Origin: Granulosicoccus sp.
GTDB taxonomy: Bacteria > Pseudomonadota > Gammaproteobacteria > Granulosicoccales > Granulosicoccaceae
DNA length: 40,378 bases
Reading direction: 5' to 3'
Assembly: GCA_013002205.1 (NCBI GenBank)
Contig: JABDKN010000150.1
Span: 1 to 40,378 of the forward strand
Below the pieces are notes generated by a model, which worked only from the letters and a program-made list of their open reading frames with translations, ran no database searches and was not told where the DNA came from. How positions within the stretch are numbered: position 1 is the first letter of the stretch; each line of letters begins with the position of its first letter. The translations under genes and the position numbers were made by a program. Shown here in pieces: positions 33,409 to 40,378 of the stretch.

Positions 33409-34491
33409 ATGAACAATCGACACTTGTCCTGCCTCCTGGCAGCGACACTCCCAGCACTGACGGCACTGGCGGCTTTTCCGGCGCACGCCACTGAAACCAT
33501 CAAGGCGGTGGTCATCGACGGCTATCCGGCCAAGGCCATGTGGGTCCGCGAATTCACCGACTTCTTCATTCCTGAAGTTGACAAGCGGTTGGCAGAATCC
33601 GGCAACTTCAAGATGCAATGGCAGGAAAGTTACGGCGGCAGTATCGTCAAACCCAAGGGCGTGCTGGAAGGCATCGAACTGGGTCTGGGTGATATCGGCA
33701 TCGTGACGACTATCTTTCACTCATCAAAATTGCCCAGTCAGGCATTATCGGCCGTCACGCCATTTGTCGCCTCCGATGCGCGCGCCGTGGCCAGGGCGGT
33801 GGACGAAATTGCCAAAGAATTCCCGGCCATGCAACGCGAATTCGAGAAGCAGAACCAGGTGTATCTTGCCACAGGCGTAGTCCTGGACACCTACCAGGTG
33901 TTCAGTCGGGAACCGATCTCGTCGGTGAACGACCTGAAAGGTGCGAAAGTGGCTGGTGCCGGCATGAATTTACGTTACCTGGAAGGTATCGACGGTGCGG
34001 TGGGGGTACGCGGAGGTCTGACCGATTTCTACTCCATGCTGCAGACAGGCCTGGTGGATCAGGCCATGCTCTGGCCAGAGGCTGCTGCCACCTTCAAGAT
34101 CGCGGAGGTTGGACCCTATATGCTTCAGGCCGATCTTGGCGCGGTGAATACCAAAACGGTGACGGTCAACGCAGACTACTGGAAAAAACTGCCCGATGAA
34201 GTCAAAAACGTGATGGGCGAAGTGGCAGTGGCGTATCGTGATCACATTGCCAGTATTGCCATGGACAACGCCGCAGCCAGCCGCAAAGCCTATGTAGACG
34301 CGGGCGGAACCATCGTCGAACTCGATGAGGCCGAACGCGTTGCCTGGGCCAACGCGATGCCCAATATAGCCCTTGAATGGGCGGCAGAACTCGACGGAAA
34401 GGGCGAAGCGGGAACTGACATGCTCAAAGCCTACCTGGCCAAACTCTCTAAGGCGGGTTTTACACCGTTACGTGACTGGTCGGTGAAATAA
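33409..34491 (+). CDS. TRAP transporter substrate-binding protein, divergent DctP type (system 2)
   Basis: 360 residues; ATG 33409 has GAGAGGA nine bases upstream. Signal peptide 1-27 (AHA-TET). The fold is DctP-like (GIELGLGDIGIVTT, LPDEVKNVMGEV, DLKGAKV), but where system 1 and classical members have the carboxylate-binding Arg (GLKVRV), this protein reads GAKVAGAGMN with Ala182. It belongs to a separate branch that probably binds another ligand type or uses other residues. It shares little sequence with the protein at 26793-27791. It is the first gene of a three-gene operon. Confidence 0.88.
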   Translation: MNNRHLSCLLAATLPALTALAAFPAHATETIKAVVIDGYPAKAMWVREFTDFFIPEVDKRLAESGNFKMQWQESYGGSIVKPKGVLEGIELGLGDIGIVTTIFHSSKLPSQALSAVTPFVASDARAVARAVDEIAKEFPAMQREFEKQNQVYLATGVVLDTYQVFSREPISSVNDLKGAKVAGAGMNLRYLEGIDGAVGVRGGLTDFYSMLQTGLVDQAMLWPEAAATFKIAEVGPYMLQADLGAVNTKTVTVNADYWKKLPDEVKNVMGEVAVAYRDHIASIAMDNAAASRKAYVDAGGTIVELDEAERVAWANAMPNIALEWAAELDGKGEAGTDMLKAYLAKLSKAGFTPLRDWSVK

Positions 34492-34616
34492 GCTGGCTTC
34501 CTGACGATCAAGGCTGACTGTATTGCCATCGACGCCGCCAGGGCATCGAGCGTCACAACCATGCCACGCACAATGCCGACAGTATCTCGCCAGCACGGGT
34601 ACCAGGTGAACTGACG

Positions 34617-35153
34617 ATGGACTTCCTGCAAAAAGTGAGTCAGACAGCCACGATCATCGCGGTGGCTGCCAATGCCCTGGGTACGCTGGTAGTACTGGCG
34701 CTGGTTGCGGTGGTCAACTACGATGCAATCGCCCGCGGCGCCCTCAACAGACCATTCATGGGCGCCGTGGAAGTCGTGCAGTTTTCCATGGTACTGATTG
34801 TCTTCCTGCAGTTGCCGGATGTGATTCGCGTTAACCGGCTGACCCGTTCGGATGGGTTTCTTATCCTGATCGGCAAGCGCTGGCCTGTGCTATCCCGGGT
34901 TCTCGGTCAGATCCTGAATGTCATCGCCTGTGTGTTCATGTTACTGGTGGCTGTTGCCATCTGGCCTGAGTTTCTGGACATGCTGGAGACACGGGATTAC
35001 TTTGGAATTCCGGGAGTCTTCACTGCGCCCTGGTGGCCGATCAAACTGGTTGTCTTCCTCAGCGCCAGCCTGTGTTGCCTGCTGTTTGCCCTGAAGGTAC
35101 TTGCAGGCCAGGACACATTTCCAACTCCTGCAGACAGCCATATAGTCGACTGA
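34617..35153 (+). CDS. TRAP transporter small permease, DctQ family (system 2)
   Basis: 178 residues with four membrane segments. The conserved DctQ core appears as ARGALNRPFMGAVEVVQFSM followed by IVFLQLPDVIRVNRLTRSD. It lies 125 bp after dctP and seven bases before dctM. The gap before it contains no recognisable gene. Confidence 0.87.
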   Translation: MDFLQKVSQTATIIAVAANALGTLVVLALVAVVNYDAIARGALNRPFMGAVEVVQFSMVLIVFLQLPDVIRVNRLTRSDGFLILIGKRWPVLSRVLGQILNVIACVFMLLVAVAIWPEFLDMLETRDYFGIPGVFTAPWWPIKLVVFLSASLCCLLFALKVLAGQDTFPTPADSHIVD

Positions 35154-35160
35154 ATCGACT

Positions 35161-36465
35161 ATGGATCCCATTCAAATAGGATCGCTTTCGGTCGTTGCCA
35201 TCATATTCCTGATATACCTGGGACTGTATATCCCCATTGCCCTGGGCATCGTCTCGTTTGTCTCAATCTGGTTGATGCGGGACAACTTCGATCTGGCCAT
35301 GAATCTGCTGAAGATTGCCATCAGCGACTCGGCCATGGAATATACCTTTGCAACGGTACCACTGTTCACCTTCATGGGGCTCGTGGTGTCGAAGGCAGGT
35401 ATGGGTACCGATATATACGAGGTCATGAATGCCGCATTTCAGCGAATCAGGGGTGGCATCGGCATGGCTACCGTGGGCGCCAACGCGGTATTCGCTGCCG
35501 TCACTGGCTCCTCGATTGCCTCTGCATCGGTATTCGCCACCGTGGCCGTTCCACAGATGCTGCGCTATGGTTATAACCGACGATTTGCCGTGGGCGTAGT
35601 AGCCGGTTCTTCAGTTCTGGGGATGATCATTCCGCCCTCGGCGATGCTCATCATTTATTCGTTCGTGGCTGAACAATCGGTGGGGGACATGTTTCTGGCC
35701 GGCATCCTGCCAGGACTCATACTGGCAATCGCCTATGTGCTGGCCATCGCAGTGACCGGCCGACTTGCCCCGACGCTGATCGGAGAAGTGACTGTCGAGG
35801 AAGGCACTCGCCTGTCAGCCGGCGAGTACGCGAGCAAGACCCTACCTCTGGTACTACTGGTAACCGTGGTACTGGGTGGTATTTACACCGGCTGGTTGAC
35901 CCCGGTAGAAGCAGGCGCTGCAGGTGCCCTGCTCGGCCTACTGATCGCACTGGTTCGCCGTCGGATGACTGTCAGAACTTTCTGGGAAGCATTGCTGGAA
36001 ACCGGCCATATCACTGCCGCCATACTGTTTCTGATAACAGCTGCCTCCATCTACAGTCGTATGCTGGGCCTGGCAGGTCTGCCCAATATGCTCGGCGAGC
36101 TCATCGCGCAAAACCAGCTGGGCTTCATTGCCATCATGATCATCTACGTCAGCCTGATGCTGTTCCTGGGCACACTGCTGGATACTGCCTCGATCATATT
36201 GATCGTGGTACCGCTGTTCCTGCCTCTAATCGAACCGATGGGTCTCAGCCTGGTGTGGTTCGGCATCGTCACCGTGGTCGGTGCCGAAATAGGACTGCTG
36301 ACGCCACCACTGGGAATCAGCTGTTTTGTCATCAAATCCACACTCAATGATGATCGTATCAGTCTGATGGATGTATTCCTCGGTGCATTGCCCTTTGCAA
36401 TGATCATGCTGTGTGTACTGGTACTCCTGATCCGCTTTCCGCAACTCAGCACAGCCCTGCTGTAG
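35161..36465 (+). CDS. TRAP transporter large permease, DctM family (system 2)
   Basis: 434 residues with about 12 membrane segments. DctM hallmarks: VPLFTFMGLVVSKAGMG, AAVTGSSIASASVFATVAVPQM, GMIIPPSAMLIIYSF and GLLTPPLGISCFVI. Together with the small permease it forms the membrane part of TRAP system 2. The gene closes the operon; 125 bp separate it from ygiQ. Confidence 0.93.
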   Translation: MDPIQIGSLSVVAIIFLIYLGLYIPIALGIVSFVSIWLMRDNFDLAMNLLKIAISDSAMEYTFATVPLFTFMGLVVSKAGMGTDIYEVMNAAFQRIRGGIGMATVGANAVFAAVTGSSIASASVFATVAVPQMLRYGYNRRFAVGVVAGSSVLGMIIPPSAMLIIYSFVAEQSVGDMFLAGILPGLILAIAYVLAIAVTGRLAPTLIGEVTVEEGTRLSAGEYASKTLPLVLLVTVVLGGIYTGWLTPVEAGAAGALLGLLIALVRRRMTVRTFWEALLETGHITAAILFLITAASIYSRMLGLAGLPNMLGELIAQNQLGFIAIMIIYVSLMLFLGTLLDTASIILIVVPLFLPLIEPMGLSLVWFGIVTVVGAEIGLLTPPLGISCFVIKSTLNDDRISLMDVFLGALPFAMIMLCVLVLLIRFPQLSTALL

Positions 36466-36590
36466 CCTTGCTGCCACCGATGGCCGATCACGTAGGACAG
36501 AAGGATCATTCACAGGCTGGCGCCTCGAGTCGTTTTCGTCACGGAATCTCGTAAACGGTTACCATACGGTTTCACACCGAGATCAGTGTC

Positions 36591-38885
36591 ATGTCTGCAC
36601 GGCCGCTAAGCACGCCTTCCCGAGCGTTGTTCGATTATCCTGCGTATTGGGCAGAATGCTACGGGCGAGCCCCGTTCCTGCCCATGAGTCGCACCGAAAT
36701 GGACGAACTGGGCTGGGACAGTTGCGACATCATCATCGTCACGGGCGATGCGTATGTCGATCATCCGAGCTTTGGCATGGCCATCGTCGGCCGCCTGCTG
36801 GAGGCTCAGGGATTTCGCGTCGGTATCATTGCACAGCCGGACTGGCACGATGCCGAGGCGTTCAAGGCACTGGGTGCCCCCAATCTGTTCTTCGGCATCA
36901 CGTCCGGCAATATGGACTCGATGATCAACCGCTACACGGCGGACCGCAAGCTACGCTCGGATGACGCCTATTCGCCGGATGACATCGGCGGCAAACGACC
37001 GGATCGCAGCACTATCGTCTATTCGCACCGTTGCCGCGAGGCATTCCACGGCGTCCCGATTGTCATCGGTGGTATCGAGGCATCCTTGCGTCGTATCGCC
37101 CATTACGACTACTGGCAGGACAAGGTGCGCCGCTCGATTCTCACCGACGCCAAGGCGGACCTGCTGGTTTACGGCAACGGTGAACGGGCGATCGTCGACA
37201 TAGCGCATCGGCTGGCAGCTGGCCACGCGATACAGGAAATTCAGAATATTCGCGGAACCGCCATGATGCTCGATGACCTGCCGTCGGACTGGATCGTTAT
37301 CGATTCCAGCAAGGTCGACAAGCCGGGCCGGGTCGAGCAGCCCATCAATCCGTACATCGTAGCTGCGGAAGAAACCGAGGGCTTCGCAGGCTCACCGTGC
37401 CAAAGCGCTGACGACAGCGCTGACCAGAGGACTGGCCAGAGCGCCGACCCGGCTGGATCAGGTTCAACCGCCATGCCGCCCATTCGGCCGATGGATGGCA
37501 ATTCACAGGTACTGAAATTCATGAGCCGTGAAGAACGGCAGGCTATTCGCCAGCAGGTGCGTGACAAAACCGTGTTGCGCCTGCCCTCGTTCGACATGGT
37601 CAGGAACGACAAGGTACTGTATGCACATGCCAATCGGGTGCTGCACCTGGAAACCAACCCCGGCAATGCCCGTGCGCTGGTGCAGAACCAGGGAGGGCAG
37701 AAACTGTGGCTGAATCCGCCACCTCTCCCATTGACCACGGAAGAGATGGATTACGTGTTCGACCAGCCCTACGCACGGGTCCCGCATCCGAGCTACGGCA
37801 AGGCACGAATTCCCGCCTATGACATGATCCGCTTCTCCGTCAACATCATGCGTGGATGTTTTGGTGGTTGCACTTTCTGCTCGATTACCGAACATGAAGG
37901 CCGTATCATCCAGAATCGCTCGGAAGATTCGATCATTCGGGAAATTGAGACCATCCGGGATGAGGTACCAGGCTTTACTGGTGTGATATCCGACCTGGGC
38001 GGTCCGACTGCCAACATGTATCGCATTGCCTGCAAGTCGCGGGAGATTGAATCCAGTTGTCGCCTTCCCTCCTGCGTATACCCGGACATCTGTTCGAACC
38101 TGAACACGGATCATTCATCACTCATCAGCCTGTACAAGCGGGCTCGTGAGCTACCAGGCATCAAGAAAGTCCTCATTGCATCGGGCTTGCGTTATGACCT
38201 GGCTGTGAAATCTCCCGAGTACGTCGAGGAGCTGGTCACGCATCACGTAGGTGGTTATCTCAAGATTGCTCCGGAACATACAGAACGGGGGCCGCTGGAC
38301 AAGATGATGAAACCGGGAATCGGTGCCTATGATGAATTCAAGTCCCTGTTCGACAAATTCACTAGAAAGGCCGGCAAGCAGCAGTTTCTCATCCCCTACT
38401 TCATCGCAGCGCACCCGGGCACTACCGACACGGATATGATGAATCTGGCGTTGTGGCTGAAACGAAATGGGTTCAAGGCGGATCAGGTGCAAAACTTCTA
38501 TCCCTCGCCCATGGCTAGCGCCACGGCGATGTACTACACCGGCAGAAATCCGCTCAAGCGGGTACGCCGTGACGGAGAGGAGGTTGCCGTTGCCAAATCC
38601 GGCACTCAACGAAAATTGCACAAGGCATTTCTGCGTTATCACGACCCGCAGAACTGGCCACTATTACGCGACGCCCTCAAAGCCATGGGCCGCAATGATC
38701 TGATCGGAAATGGCAAACAGCACCTGGTGCCGCTGTTCCAGCCCAAAGACGAGGGTTATAAAAGTTCCCGGCCTAAGAACAGCACACCGGTCGACAAACG
38801 GCAGGGACGAGCTACTCCTGCCAGGGTTCGTCGCGGCCAGATACTGTCACAGCACACCGGACTGCCACCGCGCAATTCCGGCTGA
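36591..38885 (+). CDS. ygiQ: YgiQ family radical SAM protein
   Basis: 764 residues, near the family norm of about 740. The N-terminal UPF0313 domain begins at SARPL...[12 protein letters not shown] and includes [20 protein letters not shown]. The radical SAM centre has the 4Fe-4S motif CFGGCTFC with Cys423, Cys427 and Cys430, then a [15 protein letters not shown] segment and a TIM-barrel body. The C-terminus is basic and low-complexity. YgiQ enzymes are widely conserved but their reaction is unknown. Residues about 268-296 form an Asp/Ser/Gln-rich insert not expected in the core fold. The gene stands alone. Confidence 0.93.
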   Translation: MSARPLSTPSRALFDYPAYWAECYGRAPFLPMSRTEMDELGWDSCDIIIVTGDAYVDHPSFGMAIVGRLLEAQGFRVGIIAQPDWHDAEAFKALGAPNLFFGITSGNMDSMINRYTADRKLRSDDAYSPDDIGGKRPDRSTIVYSHRCREAFHGVPIVIGGIEASLRRIAHYDYWQDKVRRSILTDAKADLLVYGNGERAIVDIAHRLAAGHAIQEIQNIRGTAMMLDDLPSDWIVIDSSKVDKPGRVEQPINPYIVAAEETEGFAGSPCQSADDSADQRTGQSADPAGSGSTAMPPIRPMDGNSQVLKFMSREERQAIRQQVRDKTVLRLPSFDMVRNDKVLYAHANRVLHLETNPGNARALVQNQGGQKLWLNPPPLPLTTEEMDYVFDQPYARVPHPSYGKARIPAYDMIRFSVNIMRGCFGGCTFCSITEHEGRIIQNRSEDSIIREIETIRDEVPGFTGVISDLGGPTANMYRIACKSREIESSCRLPSCVYPDICSNLNTDHSSLISLYKRARELPGIKKVLIASGLRYDLAVKSPEYVEELVTHHVGGYLKIAPEHTERGPLDKMMKPGIGAYDEFKSLFDKFTRKAGKQQFLIPYFIAAHPGTTDTDMMNLALWLKRNGFKADQVQNFYPSPMASATAMYYTGRNPLKRVRRDGEEVAVAKSGTQRKLHKAFLRYHDPQNWPLLRDALKAMGRNDLIGNGKQHLVPLFQPKDEGYKSSRPKNSTPVDKRQGRATPARVRRGQILSQHTGLPPRNSG

Positions 38886-38887
38886 AA

Positions 38888-38904
38888 AGTCTGCGCGGCA
38901 GACT
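38888..38904 (-). terminator. Intrinsic terminator for the DUF2059-like gene
   Basis: AGTCTGC-n3-GCAGACT forms a 7-bp stem with a 3-nt loop. Read on the minus strand it is followed by TTTT, 95 bases past the stop of the gene at 38999-39907. On the plus strand it starts just after the ygiQ stop, so it may serve both genes. Confidence 0.55.
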
Positions 38905-38998
38905 CCTGGAGTTACAGATTCAAGCTCGCTGAGACAAACATTGCTGTCTGACAATCATCTTTGATCATCATCGAGATCTACTGGCAGGACAGCAGCTG

Positions 38999-39907
38999 TC
39001 AGACACCCAGCCCGTTCCGCTGGGCCACGATGGGCGTCATTGATTGACCCAGCGCATTGGCAGCGTCGAGCATGCCTCGGCTCAGTCCCAGGTTAACAGC
39101 CCTGACATAGCGTTGCCCCGCTGCGGTATTCAGCATGGCCGTGAACTTCTGAAGGGTGTCGACCGATGAATCCTGGAAGACAAATGCCAGGGTTTCCAAC
39201 GAACTACCATGGTATTCGCGTGTCAATTGCGCCCGCTGCGACCTGGCAGCAATAATCAACTGTTCGGCATCCAGCCGCTGCTCCGGTGGCAAGGCCGGTG
39301 TCAGCGCAACCTGTAGGGCCACCTGCATGCCTATGAGGGTATCCACGGCCGCCTCGGTTGCCTGCAGCGCCCGTTCGAGCTCGTCGATCACCCTGGAACG
39401 AGCGGGTGTCAGGCTGCGAATTCCGTGGTCATCATACCAATGAGCAAAACGATCAGCATTGGTCAGAATGGAATTTCGCACCTCTGCCTCGCTGACTTCC
39501 TGCCCACTTTCACTCTGGTAGAAACGGGCCAGGCTGCGCACGTCCTCGCCGGAAAGATCTGCATCGAGCTGCAGCACCAGGGATGCATGCAATCTCTCGC
39601 TGTTGAATTCTTCGGCGAGCGCTGCGCTCAAGGCCGGGATATCGATGTTCTGGAAAATGCCCGGCAACGCGCCGAAGCGTAAGGATCTTTCGAAACTCAG
39701 GATGACAGCCGAGGGCAATGCATCGATCTGTGCACTCATGCCACTCAGTTGCAGTAACCAGGCAATGGTGTCTGCCTGGATCTGGCTCTGACTCTGGCTC
39801 TGGGGAATCTGCGGGAACGACTCAGCGGCAGTGGCCGGTTGAAAGAAGGAGAAAATTGCCAGCAACGTCCCGGTCGCTGGCGAAATGCACTGCGTGCGGC
39901 TGATCAT
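38999..39907 (-). CDS. Secreted DUF2059-like protein of unknown function
   Basis: 302 residues; ATG 39907 has AGAGG seven bases upstream. A signal peptide (ISPATGTLLAIFSFFQPATA-AES) is followed by a short Gln/Ser repeat (QSQSQSQIQ) and a mostly helical protein. The block LSGEDVRSLARFYQSESGQEVSEAE recalls DUF2059 (L-x-x-ed-l-x-x-i-x-FYxSexGqk). A second similar block near the C-terminus (LQKFTAMLNTAAGQRYVRAVN) suggests an internal duplication. It is periplasmic or outer-membrane facing by prediction. Function unknown. Confidence 0.7.
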   Translation of the reverse strand: MISRTQCISPATGTLLAIFSFFQPATAAESFPQIPQSQSQSQIQADTIAWLLQLSGMSAQIDALPSAVILSFERSLRFGALPGIFQNIDIPALSAALAEEFNSERLHASLVLQLDADLSGEDVRSLARFYQSESGQEVSEAEVRNSILTNADRFAHWYDDHGIRSLTPARSRVIDELERALQATEAAVDTLIGMQVALQVALTPALPPEQRLDAEQLIIAARSQRAQLTREYHGSSLETLAFVFQDSSVDTLQKFTAMLNTAAGQRYVRAVNLGLSRGMLDAANALGQSMTPIVAQRNGLGV

Positions 39908-40148
39908 TTTCCGCGCCTCTTGTTATAGTTTTTCTCAGCCTGACAGACACCTCGTCAAGCTGTAAAACCACTAACGGCTGAATGGTGAATTAGCCGACTC
40001 TTGTAATCACTTAATGTGCTCGATGCACGTCCAGTGTGTATCGATTGCAACGATGTTCACAGAGTACAGGAGGCAGGTAGTGCGCTCCGACACACTTGAC
40101 CCGTATCAAGTTGCCGGAGCGTCGATGAGACTGAAAGACTCTCAGAAT
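39908..40148. other. Intergenic region before the right-edge gene
   Basis: 241 bp. A perfect AGGAGG near 40068-40073 precedes a GTG at 40081 whose plus-strand frame stays open to the window end, in conflict with the minus-strand ORF below. Nothing else stands out. Confidence 0.4.
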
Positions 40149-40378
40149 TTACTCAGCCAGTTCCTGGATATCCAGCTGCTTTGGCTGCAGGTTGACTCGA
40201 TAGGCGAAATCGGCAATTCCGTTTTCCAGTGTCACTTTCCACAGATCACCAAAGTTCTTGACTTTGATGCTGTCATCGATCGGATAGCGTGTCTGGTCGC
40301 AGGTCCCAACGGTTTCCTCCAGACAGACATCCATCAGCCCGATACCCGCCATTATGTCGTAGAGCGTACTACTGTGAC
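40149..40378 (-). CDS. C-terminal fragment of an unrecognised protein, cut by window end
   Basis: The minus-strand frame runs open from the window edge to a TAA at 40149-40151, giving about 75 residues (includes VCLEETVGTCDQTRYPID, two cysteines, and FAYRVNLQPKQLDIQE). An internal ATG at 40352 is possible but an upstream start outside the window is more likely. The amino-acid mix is that of a normal soluble domain. I do not recognise it. A competing plus-strand frame from GTG 40081 covers the same DNA. Confidence 0.45.
   Translation of the reverse strand, partial: HSSTLYDIMAGIGLMDVCLEETVGTCDQTRYPIDDSIKVKNFGDLWKVTLENGIADFAYRVNLQPKQLDIQELAE

Overview
The window reads as bacterial chromosome of moderately high G+C with dense genes on both strands, no RNA genes, no insertion sequences and no CRISPR. 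Several features point to a marine-type gammaproteobacterium: the divergent ppsR/ppsA pair, a YgiQ radical SAM protein, a GlyGly-CTERM-like tail, two TRAP transporters, heterotetrameric sarcosine oxidase and a laminarinase-like GH16 enzyme. That placement is an inference from gene content; I cannot name the genus.

Layout. 1-958: 3' part of a GH16 glycosidase. 8615-1030 (minus): a tight soxB-soxD-soxA-soxG operon extended by a two-hotdog hydratase and an HcaT-like MFS permease. 8761-15308: a regulatory and envelope cluster made of a stand-alone receiver protein, a DUF2254 membrane protein, two tandem NtrC-shaped regulators with damaged ATPase motifs, a glycine-rich stress-type membrane protein and a YihY/BrkB membrane protein. 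A near-palindromic 15-bp motif occurs in front of two of these units. 15362-15595: a decayed MFS remnant related to the intact permease at 1030-2286. 15725-17626: a small exported STN-like protein and an astacin-type metalloprotease that overlap tail to tail by 63 bp.

17758-23957: the ppsR/ppsA gluconeogenesis pair. ppsA is followed closely by a KOW-like small protein and an HTTM-DCC fusion membrane protein, and a convergent thioesterase closes the block. 24186-25082: an exported DUF4124 protein. 25165-29645: a class III aminotransferase divergent from a DctP-DctQ-DctM TRAP operon, with a perfect 12-bp palindrome between them. 29731-31389: phosphoglucomutase. 31390-32004: a gene-poor stretch with a 9-bp minisatellite and small ORFs. 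32005-33207: a divergent YciI-like/RutE-like pair around AT-rich inverted repeats. 33409-36465: a second TRAP operon of a different binding-protein type. 36591-38885: YgiQ. 38999-39907: a secreted DUF2059-like protein. The right edge cuts an unrecognised gene.

Functionally the window combines uptake and catabolism of small organic compounds (sarcosine to glycine plus C1-folate, two TRAP uptake systems, a transaminase, hydratase and nitroreductase-type enzymes) with central carbon control (PpsA/PpsR, Pgm) and an envelope or stress regulatory island. The least ordinary parts are the twin degenerate NtrC-like regulators with their shared upstream motif, the hydratase and MFS genes fused to a sox operon, and the decayed MFS copy.
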